From: CAZMHL01 sp045605445
GTDB lineage: Bacteria > Bacillota > Clostridia > RGIG6154
DNA length: 64,000 nt
Direction: 5' to 3'
Assembly: GCA_045605445.1 (NCBI GenBank)
Contig: JAZUPZ010000032.1
Location: 3,743-67,742, forward strand
Positions 15,827 through 23,387 of the stretch are shown here, piece after piece. Position 1 is the first letter of the stretch; each line of letters starts with the position of its first letter. Both the position numbers and the translations under genes were made by a program. The notes under the pieces are model-generated. The model saw nothing but the letters and a program-made list of their open reading frames with translations, searched no databases and was not told the DNA's origin.

Positions 15827-17068
15827 GTGAAGAATAAAAAGAGCGGAGCTATGCTGCTTATTTTCCTTGGGTGGATTGTTTATACAACCTCTTATCTTGG
15901 CAAGGTTAATTATTCTGCCAACATAACCCAGGTTATTGAGTATTATAATGTAACAAAGGCTCAGGCGGGAATTGCTCCTACGTTTTTCTTTTTTGCCTAT
16001 GGAATAGGCCAGGTGTTCAACGGTCTTCTCTGTAAAAAGTATAATATAAAATGGATGATTTTCCTTAGTCTCATTTCTTCATCTGTAATAAATTTTATAG
16101 TTGCACTAAGCAGTAATTTTAACGTTATAAAGTGGCTGTGGCTTGTAAACGGATTTGCTCTGTCAATCCTCTGGCCAACGCTGGTAAGGCTTCTTTCAGA
16201 GGCAGTTCCTCAGAAAAATCTTGGAGCTTCAAGTGTTGTTATGGGAACAACTGTTGCAACGGGAACTCTGGTGATTTACGGCTTGAGTTCTGTGTTTGCC
16301 GCCTTCGACAAATTCAAGCTTTCTTTTTACACGGCGGCATTTGCAATAGGCGCAGTTGCCCTTTTGTGGCTTGCTTTGTATAACGGTGCAACAGCGGCAT
16401 CTAAAAAAGAAAAAGATGCTGAAGACGAACCTCTTAAGGAGATTAAAACCTATAATTCGGGCAAAAAAATCAGAAAGAAAAAAGGGCAAAGAGTTTTTTA
16501 TACCTCGGTATGCGTTCTCTGCTTTTGTGCAATAGGCGTTAACCTTATAAAAGACGGGCTCACAACCTGGGTTCCTTCAATTTTAAAGGAAGAGTTTTCA
16601 ATGAACGATTCCCTTTCAATTCTGCTTACTCTGCTTTTGCCTGTCCTTGCAATATTCGGAAACGCTTTCGCTCTTACGGTACATAAAAAAATTCCCGATT
16701 ATGTAAATCATTGTGCGGTGGTGTTTCTTGTTATGGCAGGCGTTATAGGAGTTATAATAGGAAGTATTTCCCTTAAGCTTGCCGCTTTTATGCTTGTGGG
16801 ACTTGTGGTTGTAAACTTCCTTGCATCAAGCCTTAACAGCCTTATAACAAGCATTTATCCCCTTCTTATGAGAGAAAAAATAAATTCCGGCTCCTTTGCG
16901 GGAATTCTGAACGGCTTCTGCTATCTGGGAAGCACAATAAGCTCCTACGGGCTTGGTGTTATTGCCGACAATTTCGGCTGGACGGCGGTTTTCTATACGC
17001 TTACCGGCTTCTGTGCACTGGCATGCCTCTCCTGGGGAATATATACGGTTGTTAAACATACGGCGTAA
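15827..17068 (+). CDS. MFS transporter, organophosphate:phosphate antiporter type
   Basis: This polytopic membrane protein of 413 residues has twelve expected spans and a lysine-rich central loop (about 195-220). The N-terminal part (YTTSYLGKVNYSANI) and the QAGIAPTFFFFAYGIGQVFNG helix resemble the GlpT/UhpT branch, which exchanges sugar phosphates for phosphate. The end region NFGWTAVFYTLTG is also typical. The substrate is unknown. The GTG at 15827 (GAAGG site) begins shortly before the first helix. A long in-frame extension upstream contains the promoter and is not translated. Confidence 0.8.
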   Translation: MKNKKSGAMLLIFLGWIVYTTSYLGKVNYSANITQVIEYYNVTKAQAGIAPTFFFFAYGIGQVFNGLLCKKYNIKWMIFLSLISSSVINFIVALSSNFNVIKWLWLVNGFALSILWPTLVRLLSEAVPQKNLGASSVVMGTTVATGTLVIYGLSSVFAAFDKFKLSFYTAAFAIGAVALLWLALYNGATAASKKEKDAEDEPLKEIKTYNSGKKIRKKKGQRVFYTSVCVLCFCAIGVNLIKDGLTTWVPSILKEEFSMNDSLSILLTLLLPVLAIFGNAFALTVHKKIPDYVNHCAVVFLVMAGVIGVIIGSISLKLAAFMLVGLVVVNFLASSLNSLITSIYPLLMREKINSGSFAGILNGFCYLGSTISSYGLGVIADNFGWTAVFYTLTGFCALACLSWGIYTVVKHTA

Positions 17069-17074
17069 AAAATG

Positions 17075-17106
17075 AGGTTCTCGCAAAGTTGCGGGAGCCT
17101 TTTTTA
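17075..17106 (+). terminator. Terminator of the MFS gene
   Basis: AGGTTCTCGCAA pairs with TTGCGGGAGCCT (one G-T pair) across a 2-nt centre, then TTTTTT. Confidence 0.8.
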
Positions 17107-17154
17107 ATCCCGCTTTTATAACAATGCGAAAAACCGCAGAGGAATATCCCCCTC

Positions 17155-17183
17155 TTTACCCGGGGGAAAATTTGTGGTATAAT
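17155..17183 (+). promoter_or_regulatory. Promoter of the LemA operon
   Basis: TTTACC (17155-17160), 17-bp spacer, TATAAT (17178-17183), 22 bp before the ATG at 17205. Confidence 0.65.
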
Positions 17184-17204
17184 GACGAAAAAAGGGGGGA
17201 GAGT

Positions 17205-18812
17205 ATGAATTCTGTGATTTACAATCCCACGGAAGAGTTTGCCGGCAGGCTGAAAGATTTTCACCTTGAAAATACAAACGTTTTTTTTGACGGGCTTGTT
17301 GAAAAATCGGGGGTAAATGTTGAGGAAAACCGCGAAACTGTAAAGCAGTATAATCTTTACAAAGAAAATCTTGTCAAGCTGAAGAGAAAGCTTATCTGGT
17401 GGAGAATATTAAGAGTTCTTGCGGTAATTACAATTTTTCTTATTCCGCTGGTTATTTTTAAAATGACCCCGAAAATAAGAGAGTTAAGAAGCGAAATTGA
17501 GCTTGCCGACAGCAAGGCAGAGGAGCTTCTTGCACAGGCTTACAGTCAGATGTTACCTCTTAACAGTCTTTTTACCGACAGGGACGGGCTTAAAATAATT
17601 GAAAAAACAATTCCTCTTATTGCTTTTGACCCCTGCTTTACCGCAAAGTTTGAAGAGGATATGAAAATTAACTTTGATTTTTGCGAATACAACGAGGGCG
17701 AGCAGTCAACAATTGACGTTCTTTCGGGAAAGTACAACGAAAATCCATTTTTGTTTGAGAATAAAATAGTACATACTATGGGCGTTGAAACCTATCACGG
17801 CTATAAGGAAATTTCCTGGACGGAAACTTACAGAGACAGCAACGGCAAACTGCAGAGAAGAACAAGACATCAAACGCTTCATGCAACCGTTCAGAAGCCA
17901 AAGCCCTTTTATAACACTCAGGTTGTTTTAAATTACGGTTCTCAGGGAGCTCCCGAGCTTTCCTTCAGCAGAGATGCAACCTATCTTGATCAGAAAAGCG
18001 AGAAGGCAATTGAACGTTATGTTAAAAAAGGGGAAAAGAAGCTTAAGAAAATGACCGATAAGGCAATGAGCCGTAATGAAGAATTTACAAGTATGTCAAA
18101 TTCGGAGTTTGAAGTTCTTTTCGATGCTCTCAACAGAACAAATGAGGTTCAGTTCAGAACGCTGTTCACTCCTCTTGCCCAAACGAATATGGTTGAGCTG
18201 CTTCTGTCAAAAAGCGGCTTCGGGGACGATTTCAACTTTGTTAAGGCAAACAGAATGAACAGAATTGTTTCAAAGCACAGTCAGGGCAGGGAAATAAATC
18301 TTAAGCCCGAGGGCTATACCTCTTATTCCTTTGATATAATCAAAAACAATTTTGTAAGCAGAAATACAGACTTTTTCAAGGCGGTATATTTCGATTTTGC
18401 CCCTATTCTTGCAATTCCCGCATATCAGGAAAGACCGGTTCATTCCTTAAAGCCGGTTCCCGATTTTTCAAGGCTTTATGCTCAGAAAGAATGCGAGGCT
18501 CTGGCAAATGCGGTAGACCGCAAATATGTGGTTCATCCCGCAACGAAAACCCCGGCAATTTTAAAGTCGGCTTTTGTAAACTCAAAGGACAGTGTTGACG
18601 AAACCTGCATAACGGCTTATTCTTATGACATTGAGCAAAGGGTTGACATTGTTCAGGTAAGAGGGGGAGACGGCAGGGTTCACAACGTTTCGGTTCCCTG
18701 GGACGAATATATGCCCCTGTTGCAGGAAAACACCTTTTTCATAACAACCCTTGAAAAGGGAAAGACAAACAACGTAAAGGCAAGCCGCAACGGCTTATGC
18801 ATATATAATTAA
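17205..18812 (+). CDS. Unrecognised membrane-anchored protein paired with LemA
   Basis: I do not recognise this 535-residue protein. Visible parts: a charged N-terminal helical region (about 40-63), one clear membrane segment (about 64-85), a short coiled-coil-like stretch (88-115), and a large soluble C-terminal region. That region carries a duplicated W-T-E-T-Y..RRTRHQTLHATV segment that looks beta-rich. No catalytic motif is evident. The ATG at 17205 follows GGGGGGAGAG. The LemA gene starts 20 bp downstream and shares the promoter, so the two probably form an envelope complex. Similar large membrane partners beside LemA occur in other Firmicutes and Mollicutes, as far as I recall. Confidence 0.6.
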   Translation: MNSVIYNPTEEFAGRLKDFHLENTNVFFDGLVEKSGVNVEENRETVKQYNLYKENLVKLKRKLIWWRILRVLAVITIFLIPLVIFKMTPKIRELRSEIELADSKAEELLAQAYSQMLPLNSLFTDRDGLKIIEKTIPLIAFDPCFTAKFEEDMKINFDFCEYNEGEQSTIDVLSGKYNENPFLFENKIVHTMGVETYHGYKEISWTETYRDSNGKLQRRTRHQTLHATVQKPKPFYNTQVVLNYGSQGAPELSFSRDATYLDQKSEKAIERYVKKGEKKLKKMTDKAMSRNEEFTSMSNSEFEVLFDALNRTNEVQFRTLFTPLAQTNMVELLLSKSGFGDDFNFVKANRMNRIVSKHSQGREINLKPEGYTSYSFDIIKNNFVSRNTDFFKAVYFDFAPILAIPAYQERPVHSLKPVPDFSRLYAQKECEALANAVDRKYVVHPATKTPAILKSAFVNSKDSVDETCITAYSYDIEQRVDIVQVRGGDGRVHNVSVPWDEYMPLLQENTFFITTLEKGKTNNVKASRNGLCIYN

Positions 18813-18832
18813 ATTTAAAAGGAGAAAAAATT

Positions 18833-19501
18833 ATGGCTAATCAGTTAGACGAACTCAATCCCGAAATAAGAGAAGAAGGATTGGACACAAATGTTATTGT
18901 AAAGAAGATTCCGGCAGAGGTTGGATTCGGTTCAACAATTTTCGAAATTCTTCTGTGGGTATGCGGAATACTCCCGGGACTTATTTTCCTTTTTATGAAA
19001 ATAAACGCCCAGAAGCATTTTGACCAGCTTCAGCAGAAAATTCAGAGAAACGCATCTCAGATTGACAACTATCTTGAACAAAGAGTAGTTGTTCTTCAGA
19101 ACTGCGCCCGTCTTCTTGACAAGGCAATCGACCTTGATAAGAACACCTTTGAAAACATCGCAAAATACAGAGCAGGAAGCTCTGCAAATTCCGACGAAGC
19201 CCGTAACGAGGTTGAAGGACAGATTGAAACAATTTCAAGAAATATCAACGTTGCCGTTGAAAATTATCCCGACCTTCAGGCTCACCGTGAAATTGCCGAT
19301 GCAATGCAGCAGAATATGTACCTCCAGAGGGAAATAACCGCGGCAAGAGAGCTTTATAACGACACAATCAACCAGTGGAATGCCGATATTTTTGCATGGC
19401 CTACAAAGAAAATTGTAGCCGCAAAGAACGGTTATACAACAAGAATCCCCTTTGTTGCATCAAAGGAAATAAAACAGCAGGCAACCGGCGTATTCTTTTA
19501 A
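18833..19501 (+). CDS. LemA family protein
   Basis: This is a membrane-anchored helical-bundle protein. One hydrophobic segment (about 36-56) precedes a long alpha-helical domain with the LemA signatures QKIQRNASQIDNYLEQR and the later NYPDLQAHREIADAMQQ / ARELYNDTINQWN. LemA proteins are widespread but of unclear function. They often sit with proteases or TPM-domain proteins in envelope maintenance. Here it is the second gene of a two-gene unit behind an unrecognised membrane protein. The first 35 residues are longer than in the shortest LemA proteins. The ATG follows AAAAGGAG. Confidence 0.88.
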   Translation: MANQLDELNPEIREEGLDTNVIVKKIPAEVGFGSTIFEILLWVCGILPGLIFLFMKINAQKHFDQLQQKIQRNASQIDNYLEQRVVVLQNCARLLDKAIDLDKNTFENIAKYRAGSSANSDEARNEVEGQIETISRNINVAVENYPDLQAHREIADAMQQNMYLQREITAARELYNDTINQWNADIFAWPTKKIVAAKNGYTTRIPFVASKEIKQQATGVFF

Positions 19502-19545
19502 TAATTGATTTACATAACCGATGTATAACTCAGAAACGACAGTTC

Positions 19546-19567
19546 AAAAAAGGATTGTCGTTTTTGC
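19546..19567 (+). terminator. Terminator of the LemA operon
   Basis: AACGACA pairs with TGTCGTT, then TTTGC. It overlaps the -35 region of the next gene. Confidence 0.6.
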
Positions 19568-19583
19568 TTTTTTGTGATAGAAT
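19555..19583 (+). promoter_or_regulatory. Promoter of the Dabb/acyltransferase unit
   Basis: TTGTCG (19555-19560), 17-bp spacer, TAGAAT (19578-19583). Confidence 0.5.
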
Positions 19584-19640
19584 AAATTCCGGATAATTCC
19601 TGATATGTCATATCGGGTTTTGCAAGGAAGGAGAAAAGAA

Positions 19641-19937
19641 ATGGTTAAACATATTATTTTATGGACTTTAAAAGAAGAATTTAATAATGATGAGGTTAAA
19701 AAGGGAATAAAGGAAGGCCTTGAAGGACTTAAGGGCGTAATTCCCGGGCTTTTGGAAATTAAGGTTCAAACGGAAAAGCTTCCCTCGTCAAATGCAGATG
19801 TTATGCTTTATTCTGCCTTTGAAAGCGCAGAAGCCCTTAAAAACTATGCAACTCACCCTGCTCACGTTGAAGTTGCAGATACTAAGGTAAGACCGTATAC
19901 TGCAACAAGAAGCTGTATTGATTTTGAGGAAAATTGA
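19641..19937 (+). CDS. Dabb (stress-responsive A/B barrel) domain protein
   Basis: This 98-residue dimeric alpha/beta-barrel protein has the start VKHIILWTLKEEF and the end pattern ATHPAHVEVADTKVRPYTATRSCIDFE, both diagnostic for Dabb. Members are small cytoplasmic proteins of mixed or unknown function, some acting as cyclases or peroxidases. No active-site assignment is possible here. The ATG at 19641 follows AAGGAGAAAAGAA. The acyltransferase gene starts 19 bp downstream. Confidence 0.85.
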   Translation: MVKHIILWTLKEEFNNDEVKKGIKEGLEGLKGVIPGLLEIKVQTEKLPSSNADVMLYSAFESAEALKNYATHPAHVEVADTKVRPYTATRSCIDFEEN

Positions 19938-19956
19938 TTTATAACGGGGTGTTTTT

Positions 19957-21000
19957 TTGAAAAAACAGTATTATTGCGTTGATCTGTTAAAGTTTTTGCT
20001 TGCATATTTGGTTGTTGCAATACATATAGAGCCGCTGGCTTCCTTCGGATCTTTGCCAAACTATGCGCTTACTCATTATTTGTGCAGAATTGCCGTTCCC
20101 TTTTATTTTATGGCGTCCGGCTTTTTCCTGTACGGCAAAATGAATGAAAACAGCTTTGACGGTAACGGGGTTAAAAAATATATTCTTAAAATATTAAAGC
20201 TTTATATTATATGGACTCTTATTTATTTTCCCATTGTGCTTAACACAAGGATATTACCGGAAGAAAATGCTTCAAAAGCCTTTCTTCTGTGGCTTAAAGA
20301 CGTTGCTTTTTCGGGAAGCTATGCCCAGCTCTGGTATCTTCATGCAACAATGGTTGCAGCTTTTGTTATTGCCTTTTTTGTAAAAAGAAAGGCAACCCTT
20401 AAAAGGGTGATTGTTTTTGGCGGAGTGCTTTATCTTATAGGACTTATTCCCCAGACCTACTCCTTTGTGCTTAATTTTATAAAACCCTTTGGCGGACTAT
20501 GGTCGGCTTTAAAGGGCGTGGGATTTTTAATTAAAACCACCAGAAACGGATTGTTTGAAGGGGTTCTGTTTATGAGCCTTGGAATGCTTCTTGCAAAAAA
20601 TCCTGCAATGCTCAGCAGCAAAAAAGCGGCAGCAGGTTTTGGCATAAGCCTTGTTTTAATGTTCCTTGAAGCAATTTTTGTTAAATTTGCCGGATGGGCA
20701 AGGGAAACAGATTTATATATCTTCCTTGTGCCTTTATCCTTCTGCCTTTTTGCCCTTGCAATAAATACGGAGCTTAGGGAAAGCAGGGTATATAAAAACT
20801 TAAGAACCCTGGGAATGCTCGTTTTTTATCTGCATATGCTTATAAAGCCCCTTGCAGAATATATCACAAAAATAATCGCAGTAAATCATTCTGTGGTAAA
20901 ATATCTGCTTGTGGCTGTAATAACAACGGCAGTTTCCCTTGTTATAATGCTTTTAAGCAACAAAAAAGGCTTTAAATGGCTGAAAAAACTTTATCAGTAA
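19957..21000 (+). CDS. Membrane acyltransferase (acyltransferase family 3)
   Basis: This polytopic membrane enzyme of 347 residues has about ten spans. It opens with DLLKFLLAYLVVAIHIEP, where the (R/K)-x10-H arrangement of the family puts the key His at residue 22. A second signature, FYFMASGFFLYGK, follows. Family members O-acetylate or succinylate cell-surface sugars and peptidoglycan. The start is a TTG at 19957 with a GGGGTG site. A metallo-hydrolase follows after 13 bp. Confidence 0.82.
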   Translation: MKKQYYCVDLLKFLLAYLVVAIHIEPLASFGSLPNYALTHYLCRIAVPFYFMASGFFLYGKMNENSFDGNGVKKYILKILKLYIIWTLIYFPIVLNTRILPEENASKAFLLWLKDVAFSGSYAQLWYLHATMVAAFVIAFFVKRKATLKRVIVFGGVLYLIGLIPQTYSFVLNFIKPFGGLWSALKGVGFLIKTTRNGLFEGVLFMSLGMLLAKNPAMLSSKKAAAGFGISLVLMFLEAIFVKFAGWARETDLYIFLVPLSFCLFALAINTELRESRVYKNLRTLGMLVFYLHMLIKPLAEYITKIIAVNHSVVKYLLVAVITTAVSLVIMLLSNKKGFKWLKKLYQ

Positions 21001-21013
21001 AACGGAGATTGAA

Positions 21014-21871
21014 ATGATAAAAATTATTGACGTAAGATGTCGTCCCGGAGACAGCGCATTTTTAATTGACGACGGAAAAACGGCAATTATGTACGATTCC
21101 GGCTTTGCCTTTACAGGTTATAAGGTGGCAGACAAAATCAAAGAGGTGCTGGGAAACAGAAAGCTTGACTATATTTTTCTTACTCATTCTCACTACGACC
21201 ATGCTCTCGGCTCGGTTTATGCAAAAAAATACTGGCAGGAGGCAAAGGTGGTTGCAGGAGAGTATGCAACAAAAATTTTTGCAAAGCCTACCGCAAGAGC
21301 GCTTATGCGCGAGCTGGATATGAAGTTTGCAAAAAAGTGCGGAGTTTATGAATATGAAGATTTAATTGATGAGCTTAAGGTTGACATTCCCGTTAAAGAT
21401 GGCGACCTTATAAAAGCAGGAGATATGGAGTTTAAAGCAATAAGCCTTCCGGGGCATACCCGCTGCTCTGTAGGCTACTACCTTGAAAAGGAAAAGCTCC
21501 TTTTGGGAAGCGAAACCACAGGGGTTTACAACGGAGAAAACGATGTTGTTCCCTCTTATCTGGTTGGATATGAAATGACTCTTGATTCCCTGAAAAAGGT
21601 GGAAGAGCTTAACTGCGAAAACATTCTCGTTCCTCACTTCGGACTTCTTGACAAAGAAACAACAAAATTTTACCTGAAAAAAGCAAGAGAAAGCACAGTT
21701 TCAAACAAAGAGGAAATTGAACAAATGCTGAAATCCGGCAAAACCAAAGAGGAAATTACAGAAAACTTCAAGAAAAAATATTATAAGGGCTACGTTAAAA
21801 CAATTTATCCCATTGATGCAATGGAGCTTAATACGGGGATTATGATTGACCTTATAAAACAAACAATGTAA
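21014..21871 (+). CDS. Metallo-beta-lactamase-fold hydrolase
   Basis: This MBL-fold enzyme of 285 residues carries the metal motif THSHYDHALG (H-x-H-x-D-H, about residues 57-62), GHTRCSVGYYL with the third-ligand His, and a C-terminal H in LVPHFG. No export signal. The 210-285 tail is helical and charged, longer than in minimal members. Substrate unknown. It is the last gene of the 19641-21871 unit. Its stop codon lies inside the terminator hairpin that begins the five-hairpin element. Confidence 0.82.
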   Translation: MIKIIDVRCRPGDSAFLIDDGKTAIMYDSGFAFTGYKVADKIKEVLGNRKLDYIFLTHSHYDHALGSVYAKKYWQEAKVVAGEYATKIFAKPTARALMRELDMKFAKKCGVYEYEDLIDELKVDIPVKDGDLIKAGDMEFKAISLPGHTRCSVGYYLEKEKLLLGSETTGVYNGENDVVPSYLVGYEMTLDSLKKVEELNCENILVPHFGLLDKETTKFYLKKARESTVSNKEEIEQMLKSGKTKEEITENFKKKYYKGYVKTIYPIDAMELNTGIMIDLIKQTM

Positions 21872-22162
21872 AGCCGTGCCTGCACGGTTTTACATTGCAG
21901 ACCGTCGAAAAAGTTGTTCTATCGCAAGAAAAAATGTAGGGTTTTCGATTTTCAATAAACAAAAACCAATAGTTTAAAACAGAGCCGTTTCTTCCGGGAA
22001 ACAGCTCTGTTTCTTGCTTTCCGCGAAAATGAGCCTTGCCGTACCAAAAGTACTGTCTGCGTTCATTTTCGCGGAATATAACTTCCTTTTTCTCAATCTG
22101 CAGCGTGTCGCAAGGTTATCGACACGCTGCAAATTAAAGCCGTGCTTGCACAGCTTTAATTT
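21867..22162 (+). repeat. Five-hairpin intergenic element, copy A
   Basis: Consecutive stems: (1) TGTAAAGCCGTGC/GCACGGTTTTACA (21867-21894); (2) AACAGAGC/GCTCTGTT with inner GTTTC/GAAAC (21978-22012); (3) CCGCGAAAATGA/TCATTTTCGCGG (22021-22074); (4) GCAGCGTGTCG/CGACACGCTGC (22100-22130); (5) AAATTAAAGC-GTGC/GCAC-GCTTTAATTT (22131-22162). The 30-nt loop of stem 3 and the flanking TCGAAAAAGTTGTTCTA..CGCAA and CTTCCTTTTTC are shared with 36373-36630, while most stems differ in sequence. Stem 1 acts as terminator of the preceding gene. No coding potential. This accounts for most of the gene-free 21872-22265. Confidence 0.8.
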
Positions 22163-22201
22163 GTTAATGCGGCTTCGTCGTTTTTTGTGGGAATATTTTC
22201 C

Positions 22202-22230
22202 TTGAATAATTGCATTGTATATGTTAAAAT
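22202..22230 (+). promoter_or_regulatory. Promoter of the HtrA-type protease gene
   Basis: TTGAAT (22202-22207), 17-bp spacer, TAAAAT (22225-22230). Confidence 0.6.
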
Positions 22231-22265
22231 GAAATTGACAAAAGTTAAAAGGGGATGAGTACAAA

Positions 22266-23375
22266 ATGAAACACATTAAAATTATCGCAGGAGTATTGCT
22301 CATTTTTCTGCTGTTAAGCTGTACAGCCTTTGCGGTAAGCGACATCAGGGTTTACATAAACGGAATGAGGCTTAATTCAAGCGTTATTATGCAGGATGAC
22401 CGTACTTATGTTCCCGTAAGAGCCCTTTGCGAAGCAATGGGCGCAACCGTTTCCTGGGACGATGCTTCAAACAGCGCCTTTGTTACCTTTACAGAGGAGG
22501 ATGCTATTTCAAAAATTGTTTCAGACATAAGCCCCAGCGTTGTTACAATTATCGGTAACTACGACGGAAGCGGAGCAGAAAATAAATATAACAACCCTAC
22601 AATGCACGGAAGCGGGGTTATTTATAAAAGCAACGGATATATAATCACAAATGCTCACGTTGTGACAGACATAAAAAACCTTACGGTTGTTTTAAGCGAC
22701 GGAACCAGCCTCGCAGGAAAGGTGCTTTACTCAGACGAGGCGGCAGACCTTGCAGTTGTAAAGGTTGACAAATTAGGGTTAAAGCCCGTTACAATGGCAG
22801 AGGAAGCAACAATTCTTTCGGGCAAAACTGCAATTGCGGTAGGAACCCCTATTTCCCTTTCAATGAGAAACTCAGTTACAAAGGGAATCGTAAGCGGATG
22901 CGACGTTGCCTTAAGCGGTTCTCATTATAAGCTTATTCAGACCGATGCGGCAATAAATCCCGGAAACAGCGGCGGACCCCTTCTTAATTCAAAGGGCGAG
23001 CTTATCGGAATAAACTCTTCAAAATATGTAAGCGAGAGTATTGACAATATGGGCTTTGCCATTCCGGTTGACACGGTTAAGTTTGCAATAGCTCAGTTTG
23101 AAAAGAACGGAAGAATCGTAAGACCTTCTCTTAAATTTACCCTTGAAGAATCCTGGGAGGCAAAAATCGGACTTCCTACTTCAAAGGGAATAACAGTTAA
23201 AAACTCAAGCGAACCGAATATTGCATCGGGCGCAGTTATAAACTCCGTTAATTCAATTCCCGTTCACAGTATTGCAGACTGGAACGAGGCTGTGAAAGAT
23301 ACTTACAACGGAGCATCGTTAAACGTTAACTTTACTTACGGCGGAGTTACTGCCGATGTGGTAATAACAGGATAG
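22266..23375 (+). CDS. Exported stalk-domain S1C serine protease (HtrA/DegP-like)
   Basis: This is an envelope quality-control type protease. A signal peptide (KHIK, hydrophobic, cut near AFAVS at about 24) precedes a single half-stalk copper-amine-oxidase N-terminal module (28-75, TYVPVRALCEAMGATVSW). The trypsin-like domain follows, with catalytic His131 (TNAHVV), Asp161 (AADLAVV) and Ser235 (GNSGGP). The last ~80 residues form a reduced PDZ-like region. Cys19 (LLLSCT) could be a lipobox, but the fit is weak. The start follows AAAGGGGATG. The next stalk-domain gene begins 12 bp downstream, so they are co-expressed. Confidence 0.88.
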   Translation: MKHIKIIAGVLLIFLLLSCTAFAVSDIRVYINGMRLNSSVIMQDDRTYVPVRALCEAMGATVSWDDASNSAFVTFTEEDAISKIVSDISPSVVTIIGNYDGSGAENKYNNPTMHGSGVIYKSNGYIITNAHVVTDIKNLTVVLSDGTSLAGKVLYSDEAADLAVVKVDKLGLKPVTMAEEATILSGKTAIAVGTPISLSMRNSVTKGIVSGCDVALSGSHYKLIQTDAAINPGNSGGPLLNSKGELIGINSSKYVSESIDNMGFAIPVDTVKFAIAQFEKNGRIVRPSLKFTLEESWEAKIGLPTSKGITVKNSSEPNIASGAVINSVNSIPVHSIADWNEAVKDTYNGASLNVNFTYGGVTADVVITG

Positions 23376-23387
23376 GAGGATTTATAA

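Noticed and set aside
21894..22170. Integron attC-like site suspected from the folded repeat
   Set aside because: No GTTRRRY/RYYYAAC core pair and no integrase gene are visible; five separate hairpins do not match an attC fold.
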